Assembly: GCA_025175895.1 (NCBI GenBank)
Contig: CM046000.1
Location: 96,580,753 to 96,644,752 of the forward strand
Reading direction: 5' to 3'
Length of the DNA: 64,000 nt
Origin: Wurfbainia villosa
Lineage: Eukaryota; Streptophyta; Magnoliopsida; Zingiberales; Zingiberaceae
This document shows positions 19,823-31,761 of the stretch, piece after piece. The translations under genes were made by a program, and so were the position numbers. The notes below the pieces were generated by a model. The model saw only the letters and a program-made list of their open reading frames with translations, was not told the origin of the DNA and ran no database searches. Positions within the stretch are counted from its first letter, which is position 1. Each line of letters starts with the position of its first letter.

Positions 19823-20659
19823 GCCCTATTTCTTGGTCTTAAGTGTCTTAACCCGGTATGTTAACTTAAGTAATTAAAAGGGTATAGGACTGATTGATGC
19901 ATTATTTTAGGGAGAGCTTCATAGTAAAATCTTTTTATCTCCTAAAATTATATTGTTGGTGCAAAATTAGGACATAGTTTCATACTTTTTGTTTATGCTT
20001 TGCTCCACATGCTATTCACACATAAGAACCATGTCTTGGATTAAAGTCTAGGAATAACTCGCCAAATTGCTCAGCAAATCGCTCGCCAACCGCCAGCGAA
20101 TCGCAAAATTACTCGCGAAATTGCCTCGTGAAATGGCTCGCAAAGCGCGCTTTGAAACATGCGAACCCTCCCTGACATAAACATACCGCACTGAATTGGT
20201 GTCAAAACTACCCGGGAACTCTCCAAGGACGTATGATCTAGGGGGAGTAAGCTTTTAGTGAGAGATTATCCATCTAGGTATGGTGGGTGATGGGTTATGA
20301 AAAGGGGGAAAATGGAAGTTCGCTTTTCATCTAGTAATAGATCACTAAGGAGAATGAAGACATTCAAGATGATTTTTGACCAAAGAGGAGACGAAAGAAT
20401 CTCATTGTAAAATGAGACATGATAAACCTTGGTGATTTTTTTTTATGTGTGCCAAAAAGGGGGAGCCCCATATCTATCTTATACCTTAGTTCAAGACATA
20501 ATCAATTCAATTCTTTCATGAATATGAATTCTTCTCTTTTTTATGTATGTAAAAGGGAGAGAAAGAAGATTTAAGTTAGAATTCACAATATGATGTTTAT
20601 TTCTGAGAATATTTGAAGACCTAACTTAAATGATTGCCAAACATCAAAAAGAAGGAGAT
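19823..20659 (+). other. 3' non-coding region and PPT of element C
   Basis: No credible gene. 20048-20165 holds degenerate CTCGCnAA/TTCGCAAA repeats. PPT-like purine runs appear near 20240, 20305 and 20455, and the last one (AAAAAGAAGGAGAT, 20646-20659) abuts the 3' LTR. Confidence 0.75.
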
Positions 20660-21899
20660 TGTTGGTGCAGCAATGCCCCAAGCATTTATATGTTTTGATG
20701 TTTAGATAATCATCTAAGTTAGGCAATATTTGTGATCTAATTGTGAACATGTTTAAGTGACAGAAAAATCTAAGTATGAAGACTTGGTAAAAGAAAAGTC
20801 CAAGTGTGATCTTGGCAAGAGAAGTCCAAGGAAAGGTCTTGGCGGCGTAAGTCCAAGCATGTAGTCTTAGCAGCGTAAAGTCCAAATGGACCTTGGCAAA
20901 GGAAGTCCAAAGGCAAGTCTTGGCAGCGTAAGTCCAAGCATGTAGTCTTGGCGGCGTAAAGTCCAAGCGTACTTTGGCAAAGAGAAACCCATGACATGAC
21001 AAAACCAAAGGAAGCTCTTGGAAGCAAGCGCAAAGGATGAACAAGTCGCGGACTCGGAGGGATCCTGGAGGCGCAAGGCTGAAGGAAGAGCTAGAAGGTC
21101 GAGTCTAGGTCTAGGGAGTCAATTCAAGTATGAATTACTCATACTTGATGAGTATCAGTCGACTGATACACGGTAGAAGTCGACTGATAGGATACTCGAC
21201 TGATGCAGCTGAGAAAATAAGGCATCAGTCGACTGCCTAGGTTTGGCAGTCGACTGATGATGCCATCAGTCGACTACTAAAGCTAGGCAGTTGACTGATC
21301 AAGTTGGCATCAGGCACAGAATGGAGTCAGACTCGACTCCTCTCGGGGATCACTCAACTTATCGCTTCATCAGTCGACTGATTAGCCTGCCGTTGGAAAT
21401 GGCAGCTATGAATCCCCACGGATCCGTCTCGTCAGAAGTCGTTAGCTACGACGGTAGTTGACTGATGGAGACCATCAGTCGACTGATCGAGGCTCAACGG
21501 GAAAAATGTCCCTCTCTCTATAAAAAGAGGGCATGGGGTGCTTGAAGAGGCTAGTGCTTATCTTCTAAATTTTCTCTCAAGCTCCCCACGAATTTCTAAG
21601 CTTTCTAAGAGTCTTAAATCCTCCTCTTCTCTAAACTTCATCTTCATCAATTGTAAAGAAGAGGAGAGTGTTTGTAAAGAAAGCTTTCTTAGTGGAGATT
21701 CATTGGATTGATCCACCTTAAGGATCGCCGTGGAGTAGGAGCTTAATCTCCGAATTACGTAAAAGCTCTCTTATTAGCGATTGTTTTTTTGTTTCTTAAT
21801 TTCTATTAGTTTCTTATTTTGCTTCCGCTAACCTTGCTTGTAGAAACGAAAAGAGGCTTTTCACCCCCCCCCCCTCTAGCCTTCCAAGGATCGCCAACA
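20660..21899 (+). mobile_element. 3' LTR of element C
   Basis: Starts TGTTGG, ends CCAACA and is followed by the AGCCC duplication. Hairpin units at 20795-20985, palindromes at 21155-21485. TATAAAAA at 21519-21526 sits between CCCTCT and AGAGGG, a short inverted repeat. The inner hairpin GGAG-CTTAAT-CTCC lies at about 21738-21751. Confidence 0.93.
21519..21526 (+). promoter_or_regulatory. TATA box in 3' LTR of element C
   Basis: TATAAAAA framed by CCCTCT and AGAGGG. The matching stretch is missing from the 5' LTR. Confidence 0.7.
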
Positions 21900-22516
21900 A
21901 GCCCTTGGAGATTTTCTAGTGTGGATAAAGTCGTTGTGAGACAACGGCTACAGGAGCAGTCGACTACTAGGTATGGGCAGTCAATTGCTAGGCGAAAATC
22001 AGCCCAAGTTGTAACTTTATAAGGAGCTCGAAGGGGAGATTTTTGGCAGTGATTTCTTGGGCGATTTGAGGTGATTTGCTGGTGCAAGTCAGGGTCTTCA
22101 AGTGCAGCACAAGCAATCACACAAGCAAGCATTCAAAAACCACATTTGTAAAGTTTTCTTTACATTATTTTGTGTATTTCTTTGTATTTGCATGTATATC
22201 TCTTATATTACTTTTGTAATCTATTGTAAGAGGTCTTCTCCACCTCTGGAGTGTTTTCCGAGAAGGAGAGGTTGATTAGTGGTGTTTTGCATAGCTAGAG
22301 CTCATTTGAGCTCAACCCGTAGAGTAGGAACCTTTAGGTTCTGAACCATGTTATATCTTGTGTCTATTGCTGTGATTGTGAGTGTTTGTCGTATTTTATT
22401 AATGTTATCATTATTTCCACTATGCATAACAAGCATTGTAGACAAATGCGAACGAATTCTGTGGAATGCACGAACTCGCTATTCACCCCTCCTCTAGCGA
22501 TGTATGATCCCCTACA

Positions 22517-23588
22517 CGATGTAAGCTCCTACAAAGAATTCTTCATCTCCACCTGATAAGTAGAAACCAGGTGATCCTCACTCACTCCTTTAGTCACAAT
22601 CGCTCTACTTCCAAACTATTGTGTGTTCTCTACCATGGTTGCAATAAGATCTTAGGCCTCACTCGGAGTCTTGTTCACCAATGCTTCTCCACTCGCTGCA
22701 TCAACATACTTCTGTCCATGGGAAGTAGTCCCTCATAGAAGTACTAAACAAGCAACTGATCACTGATCTGATTTTGGGGGCAACTAGAACATAGCTTCTT
22801 GATCTCTCCCAGTACTTATACAATGTCTTTCTAGTGATTTGTTGAATACTACAGATGCTTTTCTTGATGGTGACATTCCTGGACATTGGTAAGAATTTTT
22901 CCAGAAATGCTTTCTTTAACTCAAGCCAACTAGTAATGCATCCAGGTGGAAGATAATATAACCAATCCTTAGTTGCTCCTGCTAATGAAAATGGGAAAGC
23001 TTGTAGTTTGATATCCTCCTCTGATATGCCATGTGGTTTCATAGTAGAGCATACCACATGGAACTCGTGCAAATGTCTATTAGGGTCTTCACCAAATAAT
23101 CCATGAAACTTGGGAAGCAAATGGATTATACCTGATCTAAGCTCAAAATTGCTCTCCAAGGCTGGGTAATTGATGCAGGAATATTGGTAAGTCACATCAA
23201 GGGCTTCAAGCTCCTTCAAAATTATGTTGTTATCTGCCATGACTATCTGCAACTCTAATGGACTAAAGTCAGATATATCAACTGACCTTCCCTGTGCTCT
23301 CTACAATGCATGAAAAGTCCTATCAATCTCAGGATCCAGCTCAAGTAGATTATCTCCTGAAGACCTATAGTCATCATCAGAAACAAACAACACAATAAGT
23401 ATCAAATAAAAATAACAAGAAAAACACTAATAACAAAAGAAAAGAACAAACTAACTAATGATAGTTTAAAGACAAACGAACACCATTACGAATTCCCCGG
23501 TAATGATGCCAAAATTTGATAATAGTATTTGTCTTGGTGTCATTACAAATTAATTATCGAACCCCCTAGCTACACTAATGCAGTATAG
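22517..23588 (-). mobile_element. Ty3/gypsy (Athila/Tat-like) 5' region, minus strand
   Basis: Contains a gypsy gag fragment and, upstream on the minus strand, a PBS-like TGGCATCATTACCGGGGA (complement of 23494-23511), close to the Asp-tRNA-type site used by Athila/Tat elements. The B1 insertion at 23589 splits it, and the same sequence resumes at 37250. Confidence 0.65.
22701..23252 (-). pseudogene. gag: Ty3/gypsy gag fragment
   Basis: Open frame of 183 codons with a clear retrotransposon gag domain. It shows LLPKFHGLFGEDPNRHL near residues 45-62, then SLAGATKDWLYYLPPGCITSW and LKKAFLEKFLPMSR, the typical order of Athila/Tat-type Gag. The last 25 or so residues no longer look like Gag, so a frameshift is likely there. 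Residues 3-15 fit an internal rather than a true start. No knuckle or pol follows before the junction with A4 at about 22517. Capsid-type protein of a dead element. Confidence 0.8.
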
Positions 23589-24807
23589 TGTTAGGGCAAT
23601 CAACCCATGTTTGATGTGGTTTTGATGTGTGTAGCAAAGTGTTTAAGTTAGGTTGTTATGTGATTTGATATGTGTGTTTAAGTTGTTCAGGACTTAGTAA
23701 ATCACACATGAGTTAGCTTGATGATAGCATTGGTGGGTTCACCATCTCATGGCTCGGGTCCTTGAGTCGGTGAAGGATGACATTGCGGAAGTCATGCACT
23801 TGGTGCATCCGAGGGACTGCTGGACGAGGAGCATTGGAGTGAAGCCAAAGGAAGCAGACTTCAAGGCGAGACGCGAAGGATGGCATTGCGGAAGCCGTGC
23901 GCTTGGTGCATTTGAGGGGCGTGGCCGAACGAAGAGAGCTTCGGTGAGGGACTCCAAGACGATCGGGTTTGAGGTATAGCCGATTGTCGGATGCTCAAAC
24001 AAGTATTTGTTTGAGGTTTTACCCGACATCAGTCGACTGTTATAGATAGCAGTCGACTGCTCTGAGTCGATGGCACTCAACTAGTGCTCGACTGGTGTTA
24101 AACTGAGGGTTTCTAGCCCAGCAGTCGACTGCCAAGGGATGACAGTCCACTGATGCACCATCAGTCCACTGCCAAGGGACGACAGTCGACTACAGAAGGT
24201 GGTCGCGGGCATAGAACCTCCCGTAGCCGACTGATCAGTCGGCTACGTAGCCATCAATCGACTGCTGATCACAATAGTCGACTGCCAAGGCTACTGTTGG
24301 ACTACAACGGTCATGATATGACGTGGTCAGAGGTCGTTGGAACGACGACAGTCGACTGCTGCATGCCCAATGGGAATAAAGCCCTCTTCTCTATAAAAAG
24401 AGGGCTTGGGTGGCTTTGGGAGGCTAATGCTTAACTCCCAACCATACTTCTAAGTGTTGTGAATGGTTTTCCACTCCTCTTCTTGTGCTTACCTCTATTC
24501 TATTGTAAGAGGGAGTGAGTTCTTGTAAGAAGGTTTACCTCCACCTTGCTTGGGCTAAAGGAGAGACTAGTGATTGGATTTGAGGGAGTGATTCACCGAA
24601 CGAATCGTCCGTGGACTAGTGGCAAGGGTCGTGAACCACGTTACATTGGCATGTTTGATCGAGTTTGCATCTTCTTTACTTTGTGTTTTGTTTTAATTGT
24701 CTTAATTAGCATATTCCGCTGCGTTAACGATTATCTTAGATGAACGAAGTCCATCGTACATCTAGGCTATTCAACCCCCCTTCTAGTCGGGCCACGATCC
24801 TCCAACA
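23589..24807 (+). mobile_element. 5' LTR of B1
   Basis: Starts TGTTAGGGCAATCAACCC, ends CCTCCAACA. It lacks the CCAAG/CTTGG array of families A and C. It has a twice-occurring GGATG(A/G)CATTGCGGAAG word (23776, 23878), palindromes at 24028-24350, and TATAAAAA at 24392-24399 inside the inverted repeat GCCCTCTT...AAGAGGGC. The two-tier hairpin lies at 24610-24640. Confidence 0.92.
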
Positions 24808-24809
24808 AG

Positions 24810-24821
24810 TGGTATCAGAGC
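24810..24821 (+). promoter_or_regulatory. Primer-binding site of B1
   Basis: TGGTATCAGAGC, two bases after the LTR. Confidence 0.92.
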
Positions 24822-24869
24822 GAGAAGCTTGTCGACGGACTCATCGCCAAAACTAGCACGACAAAAAAA

Positions 24870-26514
24870 ATGGTTGGCTCCAACATTCATCCGCATAAAT
24901 TCGAAGGGGACTTCATTTGGTGGAAAAAGCGAATAGAAGTATTTTTCGAAATGAATTTTGATATTATGGTTATTATGGAAATCAGTTTCGATATACTTAG
25001 GGATGAAGAAGGGAATTGAAAAATCAAGGTGGACTAAGAAGCAAAGAGAGGAGCACCTTTCAAACTCGAAAGCCAAGCACCATCTGTACAATGTGCTTCT
25101 TCAACAAGAGATTAATAGGATTGGAGAGTGTGCTAGTGCCAAGGAGATGTGGGAAAAGCTAGTGGAGCTTCATGAAGGCACCTTCGAAGCCAAGCTTGCA
25201 AGACAGGACCTTCTCCGATCGCAATTAAGCAACATCAAGCTAGAAAAAAGAGAAAATATACTATCTTTGCATTCTAGGTTTAAGGAAATAATCGCCGATT
25301 TATTAAGTGTAGGTGAGAAGCTATCAAATCGGGATATGATAATGAAGGCAATTGATGCATTTCCCCTATCCTCAAAGTGGAGCTCTATGGTGGACTTATT
25401 TTATATTTTAAGGAATCTAGAGGTAAGTACTCTAGAAGAATTCTTTTCTATTATGGAACTTCACAAAACTAGACTTGAAGGTATAGTAGAAGAGCCAATC
25501 ATCAAATCAAGGGGAGTAGCACTAGTAGCCGACAAAGGGAAGAAGAAGAAGGAGACTCCACCTTCTTCATCGGATGAAGAATCTTCTTCCTCAATGGATA
25601 GTAAGGAGAAGATGTATATGGTAAGAAAGGTAAGATGTTCCTTAAAAAGTTTTAAATTTAACAAATCTCATGATAGAGGAAGAAGGCAAAGGAAAATCAT
25701 TTGCTATAATTGACAAGGAGAAGGACACATGAGGGATGAGTGTCCTTTGTTGAACAAGAGCAAGGAAGAGAAGAAAAAGGATAGCAAGAAGAAAGGCAAA
25801 AAGAAAGAAGAGAGGAAGTCCAAGGAAAAGGAGAAATCAAAGCCCCGCAACCTTAAAGCCACATGGGATGATCCATCCTCATCGGAGGAAGAAGAAATCT
25901 TCATGCATCTTGCATTAATGGGGATTGATGATGTAGCCTCCACCTCATCCGAACATGAAGGAACAAGCTCAAGTGAGGAGGAGAACTCAAGTGTAGGGGG
26001 AGCATCCTCATCGGATTCAGAACAAGAAGATTGGGTAAGTGAGGTAACAAATCTCCCTCCCAAAAAGATTATTTACATGATTTTCTAGTTTAACTAAGGA
26101 TTTATTTAGGGCCAAGAAGAAAAACAAATGCATGCTTGATCAAATTAAGGATCTAGAAGAAAATTGAAAAATTCATGCTCACATGATAATGCTATTTCTT
26201 CTAGTAGTAATAATGCATGTATTGAAGAAAATAAGACTTTAAGGGAAAAGGTAGATTACCTCACAAAGGCCCTAGAGAAATTCACAATTAGCTCCAACAC
26301 CCTAAACATGATTATTGGGAGTCAAAGGGCTAGCTTTAACAAGAAGGGCTTAGGTTATAAAGGAACCAAGAATGAAAAAGCCTATCATTATTTAATTGCT
26401 AGGGGTCAATGTAAAACAACAATGGTAGCTAGGAAATGGATCCCTAAAGAGTACTTGGTGAACTCTATTGGAAAGAATTTATATTGGATTCTCAAGTCAA
26501 TCCTCAAGGGTTAG
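24870..26514 (+). pseudogene. gag: Family B gag of B1, disrupted
   Basis: Start ATG at 24870 gives MVGSNIHPHKFEGDF, matching the B2 copy. Full UBN2-type domain: WWKKRIEVFF, RWTKKQREEHL, AKEMWEKLVELHEG, ARQDLLRSQL, HSRFKEI. Lesions: TGA at 25017 with a frameshift, a TGA at 25711 that replaces the second Cys of the single CCHC knuckle, and frameshifts near 26070 and 26160. Lys-rich and acidic Ser-rich tracts and a coiled-coil-like part follow, ending IGKNLYWILKSILKG at a TAG. Non-functional as read. Confidence 0.88.
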
Positions 26515-26521
26515 AGAAACC

Positions 26522-28047
26522 TGTTGGAGATTTGAGGCCGCTAGAGGGGGGTGAATAGCATAGATGACCGTACGTAGATGGAATTCTTTTGCGTTCGATC
26601 GTCTACAATCTTGTTAGCACAGCGGAATAGTAATAACAAATAAATATAACAAGACACACAATCACAACACGATCATATAACGTGGTTCGGAACCACACGG
26701 TTCCTACTCCACGGATTGAGCTCTAACGAGCTCTAGCGATGCCAATGCAATCACTAATCAATAAACTCCTTCTCGACAACAAGTCGGAGGTGGAGAAACC
26801 TCGTACACAAGATTACAACAATAATCTAAAGAAATACAAGCAAATACAAAGGAAATGTAAAGAACACTTTACAAAACTAGGGTTTGAGCGCTTTGCTTGT
26901 TGGTTGCTTGGATGAGGTTGAAGGGCCCTGAGATGCACCTGCAAATCGCCTTCAAATCGCCTCAAGAAAGCTCCCCAAGAACTGATGCCGCAATCTCCAC
27001 GAACAGCTTCCTTTTATCTCGCGTCGTGGATTTTCCGCTGCGATCGCCATAAATCACCGACCGACCGCTAACATTAGATGTGAGACAACGGCTCAATCCA
27101 CGTTGGACAAGTTCCAACGGGACTCTCACCACCGATCGCGCCAACATTGGCGGATCGCTAACGCTCGTAGTCGAGCGCTACGGCTACGGAGCGCTTCGTG
27201 TTTGACTCGGCCGGCAATGCCGCCATCTTTGGCGCCGATCGTGCCGAGTCGGCCGATCGCTCCCATGAGCAGTCGACTGCCAGAGCCCTTAAAGCTCTCA
27301 AACGGCAGTCGAACTCGAGTCGACTCCTGGCAGTCGAACCGGCCATAATGCCAGTCGACTGCCAACCTCAAGAATGAGGTTTTAACCCAAGTATGGTGCC
27401 CCCATACTTGCTAGACCACCCTTAGCCTAGACCTAAGCCTTCTAGCCACCTCCATCAGCCTTACGCCTCTCGGATCCCTCCAAGTCATCCATGACTTGTT
27501 CATCCATTGCGCTAGCCTCCAGGTGCTTCCCTCGGCTATGTCATGCTAACAGTGTCTACACCGCCAAGGCACATTGGACTTACGCCGCCAAGACTCCGCT
27601 TGGACTTTACGCCGCCAATATCAAACCCTTGGACTTCTCAAATGCCAAGACTCAAGCTTGGACTTTCCCTTGCCAACCCATGTTGGACTTTCCATGCCAA
27701 GACCATGCTTGGACTTTCCATTTGCCAAGACCCATGCTTGGACTTCCCATGCCAAGTACTCAAGACTTGGACTTTCCCAAATGCCAAGTGTCCCACTTGG
27801 ACTTTCCATGCCAAGTACCCATGACTTGGACTAGTCAACCATCAAAGTCTCCCTCGAGTCAAACTCGAGTCTGGTCAATTATAACCTGGGTCGATTGTAT
27901 AAACAATCTCTCCAAAACATATTAACCGACATCAATGTCAAACATCAATGTCAAACACTTTGTCAAACTACTTTGTCAAACATCAAAACATCACTCGAGT
28001 CAAACTCGAGTCCTGGTCAATCGTGACCTGGGCCGATTGCACCAACA
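26522..28047 (-). mobile_element. 3' LTR of A1
   Basis: Plus-strand edges TGTTGGAGATTTGAGG and GATTGCACCAACA. Contains the hairpin array (27560-27840) and a second partial LTR start at 27840-27910. Palindrome sites at 27025-27260 are largely replaced by GATCG-type words compared with the partner LTR. TATA-like GATAAAAGG (complement of about 27010-27018). Confidence 0.93.
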
Positions 28048-28062
28048 ATCTCCCCCTTTTTG
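28048..28062 (-). promoter_or_regulatory. Polypurine tract of A1
   Basis: Minus-strand CAAAAAGGGGGAGAT abuts the 3' LTR and would prime plus-strand DNA synthesis. Further PPT-like runs lie at about 28195, 28285, 28470 and 28490. Confidence 0.85.
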
Positions 28063-29950
28063 ATGTTTGACAAAAACCAATCAAATCATGAGTTAGAACA
28101 CTAACTCAAATCCCTTACCAATTATCCCAAATTGGTAAACACTCACCAAATGTTCTTCCCCAAACATTCAAGTGAAAAAGTAAACCAAATGTTCTCCCCC
28201 AAACATTCTCCCCCTTTTTGACTAACATCAAAAAGGTTATCTCTCCAAGGAGGTCAATGTCTCATGTCCCAATGAGATCTTACAATCTCCCCCTTGATCA
28301 AAAATACCTAGGATGCCTACCATCTTCCTAGTGATAAGTCCCATATCACTCAAGAGAGGCAATCCTATCTCACTCTCCCAATTTCCAAATTGGGTATCAA
28401 ACACCTATCAATTTTCAATTGATAACATTCTCCCCATAAAAAAACATCCATCATCCCAAGATGGATACCTCCCCCTAAAGGCTTGCTCCCCCTTGACCAT
28501 TGCACCAACAATGTCCTTGGAAAGCCCCTAAGCCAATAGGAACTCTAAACCATCAAAATTAAGGTTCTAAGGTCAACATAGAACTTTTACTCACCCTAAA
28601 TTTGATACTTTGACCTAACACAACTCCTAATCCATATCCAATGGATTTTCACCCTTCATAATGCTTCCCAAAGCATATCCTAGGGTTAGGAGTGGTTAGG
28701 AACCTTTACCATAGCTGAACACGGGCTAAACAAACCTTGTTAACCCGAATCAGACTGGCAATCGACTTGACGATGTCGATCGGCCACTCTCATCGATCGC
28801 CACCAAGTGGCGATCGGTAGTAAATTAAATTAATTTCAACTATCAGAACGAAATTCAAAAATTCATAAATAATTATACGTACATCGAAAAATCACGAAAT
28901 TTGATACGTATAATACTTATGACCAAAACAATGGGTGAAAAATGTTTTTAAAAATAATTTACCCATAAAATAGCGAAATTGATATAAAATCCAAAAGTGA
29001 CTAAAAACTTTAAAGTTTAAGCTCACTTTGTATCAATCTCATCAATGGTGATTGCTATCAAAAGATAGACTTCACCAAGGTTTTTCAAAATGATTTTAAA
29101 ATGTTTTCAAAACCTTATCTTGGATCATATTCCTTGGGCTCTATGTACATGACTTGTACACATGCTCTCCCAATGATCCATAAATAAAATTTGATGAGTT
29201 TTAGTTCATCTAGATGCAAAAACTATGCACCTTGAACTTAACTCATATCCTAGCATCTCACATGTATCTAGGGTGTATAAATACACATACATGTCAATTG
29301 GATGTGAGATGTGGGTTTTGTTCTCCCTAAACTAGGGTTTCATGCATTTTTCTAAGGCAACCCTACTTGATTCCCTTATAAATGGGACTCCAAGTCATGC
29401 CATTGTCCTTAAATCAATTTCAATCAAATTATCTTAAATGCATGAGTGATTATGGCATTAGAGATGATATAGATAAACACATGCTCATAATCATGATGTC
29501 ATGGCATAATATGAAATCTAAAAACACATGACATTTAATCCTTAATCCTAAACATGAACATGACATATAAAATCATAGAAATAGGCATGATGTCATGACA
29601 TGGCATATGACAATCAAAACATGGCATATAAAATATATAGGTATAGTAATACCAAAATTTTAATATTAATTGCCATTTGATATAATTAATCACATTTTGC
29701 CATATTTCTACTTTTCTCCCTAGTGTGCCAAAAACCCAAAATGGCACACTAACCACTAAACTTAAATTGTGCCAAAATGATCATTTTATCAAACTTCATA
29801 ATTAATATTGGCACATCCTAAAGTCTTTTAGGATTAAAAACAAAAACTATTTCCAAGGTAACCATAACCTTGAAAATATCCTAAAATGCCACCTTTGCCA
29901 TGGTTAGGTTAACTACCCATCCAATCAAGGTTGGCACACCCTAAACCCAC
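28063..29950 (-). other. Non-coding 3' internal region of A1
   Basis: No coding frame of note. It is shared with A3 (53841-55745), A4 and D, and contains AT-rich stretches with palindromic ATGTCATGACAT words (29590-29605) and a zone near 28750-28815 where CAGTCGACTG-type sites of A4 correspond to GATCGG/CGATCG words. Confidence 0.7.
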
Positions 29951-31694
29951 CTAGCGTGAATCAATCACGCTCTTAGGAACCCAAAACCGATTTGAGCTCC
30001 TTGGGTTAACTAGGTATTCCTTAGGGATAACCTCCCTAGATACCCTCCTAATGACTCTCCTAGGCTTGTTAGCCTTGGTCATTTGGGTCTTGCCATGGTT
30101 AACTTTAGGGATTGCCTCCCTAATAACCTTCTTAGTGGCCACCCTAGGTTTCCTAGAAACCCTAGCCACTAGGCATACCCTTTGGTCAACTCTAGGGATG
30201 ACTTCCCTATTGACCTTGGTCTTCCAAGGTTTAGTTCCATAATCAAATGGAACATTGTGATAGGTTTCCTTGGGCTTAGGTTTGCCCTTGGATGACTTTT
30301 GTTTCTTAGGTTCTACTTGTTGACTTTGACTTTTGGACCTAGAAGTTTGACCATTAGACCCTTGAAATTGATTTTGTATGTTCCTAAGGGTCTTCTCAAG
30401 TTTTTCAAGCCTTGACCTCAAAGCTTGATTTTCGATCTCTAATTGCCCAATTGATTTTTGATTAAATTCTTGGGCATGGGACTTTCTAGGCATATGCCTA
30501 GTCCACTTGGGATTGAAACCTAGGTGCTCTTGCACCTTTCTAATGGTCTCCCTAGGTAAAATTTGTCTAGTATTATTTGACCTAGGTTTGTCCTTAAATG
30601 AATTATTTTTAGGGACATTAGTCCCAAATTTTTCTCTATTATCTAAATGGACACTTTTAGCTCCTAAGCAAAAAATATTTATTCCTATTAGCATGCTTTT
30701 CATAAATTGCAAGAGAATTTAAATTCCTAGCATGCTTTTTAACATTTAAGTTAGAAGGTGCATTATTGAAATATACCTTAGGGTTTACCTTGGAGGCTCC
30801 CCCTACATGTATAGCTCCCTCTTTGACTTTCTTACTCCCCCTAGGGCATTGGCTTCTATAGTGCCCCTTTTGATGGCACTTGAAACATATGATATGCTCC
30901 TTACTCTTTTGACTTGGGGAACCGGCATCCTTGATCTTTGGTGCCGGTGGAGCTTTCTTAACCCGTTTAGGACATTTACTCTTGTAATGTCCTTGCTCCC
31001 TACACTCAAAGCATATAATATGAATTTTATCATTATTTGAAATGCTCGAGTTACCTAGGTCCGTGGTAGGTGCCGGAGTTGAATTTTGGGCTTCTTCATC
31101 TTGTCCGGATGTCGAAGCTTCTTCTTGATGCTCCGGTGTTGAGGAAACTCTAATCTCCTCCTCAATCCTAGAAGTGGATGCTTCTTCCACTTCCTCCACC
31201 AACCCGAAAATTGACTCCCTATCAACTTCCGATTCTACTTCCTCTTCCTCTTTGGATGTTGATGATCTCTCAACCTCCAAGTCCTCACTTCCTTGTGAAG
31301 ATGATGCATTAGCCTCTTCGGTCTCTTCCTCTTGGACCATTGATGGGCTTTCATGGAGCTTTGCCAAATCGCTCCATAGCTCCTTAGCATCCATGCATTC
31401 ACCTAGGCTACACAAGAATTCATTTGGAATTAAATCAAAAATGAATTTGATTACCTTCTTGTTTTTCTCGAATCTTTGGAGTTGATCTTCACTCCATCTC
31501 TTCTTCTTGAGGAAACCACCTTTTGGTCCTCTAGGATACTCAAATCCTTCCATTAATAGATACCATTCCTCGAAGTCCCTCATCATCAAAAAATCTTCAA
31601 TTCTTCTCTTCCAAGAATCGAAGCCTTCTTGTCCATATAATGAGTACGGGACCGGTGTGTTGATGTCCCAACCTAGCTTGTCTTGGAATTCCAT
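29951..31694 (-). pseudogene. gag: Family A gag of A1, one frameshift
   Basis: Begins MEFQDKLGWDINTP. N-terminal gag part (FDSWKRRIEDFLM ... AKELWSDL), acidic Ser/Glu tract, two complete CCHC knuckles (CFECREQGHYKSKC and CFKCHQKGHYRSQC), then a frameshift near 30665 just before the CLGAKSVHL word. The second frame continues with the coiled-coil-like LEIENQALRSRLEKLEKTL and the basic tail ending FWVPKSVIDSR. Apart from that one shift the protein is complete, so this could be a real mutation or a sequencing error. Confidence 0.88.
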
Positions 31695-31747
31695 CTTTAC
31701 CCTCTAGCGTATTGCTCCCGGTTGTTAATCCGTTGAAGAGCCACCAG

Positions 31748-31759
31748 GCTCTGATACCA
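31748..31759 (-). promoter_or_regulatory. Primer-binding site of A1
   Basis: Complement reads TGGTATCAGAGC, two bases from the 5' LTR. Confidence 0.93.
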
Positions 31760-31761
31760 CT

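Larger units (their letters stand above)
6255..21899 (+). mobile_element. Family C Sirevirus-like element with gag-pol, TSD AGCCC
   Basis: Both edges carry AGCCC (6250-6254 and 21900-21904), and the flanks join into one continuous family A LTR, so this is one insertion. Order: 5' LTR 6255-7493, PBS, gag, protease, integrase, RT up to 11711, then about 8.1 kb of later insertions with loss of the RNase H part, then the element's own 3' non-coding region 19823-20659 and 3' LTR 20660-21899. It is the only pol-bearing copy in the window. Stops, frameshifts, a lost gag start and a lost 5' TATA box make it inactive. Confidence 0.92.
3985..22516 (+). mobile_element. 5'-truncated family A element A4, 3' LTR split by element C
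   Basis: 3985-5366 matches the non-coding 3' internal region of other family A elements, but the gag part is missing. The PPT (AAAAAAGGGAGAT) runs to 5366 and the 3' LTR starts at 5367 with TGTTAGTGCAAT. The LTR runs to 6254, is interrupted by element C, and resumes at 21905 after the duplicated AGCCC, ending at about 22516 (CCCCTACA). Joined, the LTR is about 1.5 kb. A TATA-like TTTATAA lies at 22016-22022. The 5' end is lost, so no TSD for A4 itself can be read. Confidence 0.85.

Noticed and set aside
28063..29950. An env-like gene after gag, as known in some Sireviruses
   Set aside because: No open frame or transmembrane/coiled-coil protein can be read there in any of A1, A3, A4 or D.
30051..30242. 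Hydrophobic plus-strand ORFs opposite gag (also at 55846 and 42112), which look like membrane proteins
   Set aside because: They are shadows of the basic Lys/Arg-rich Gag tail on the other strand.
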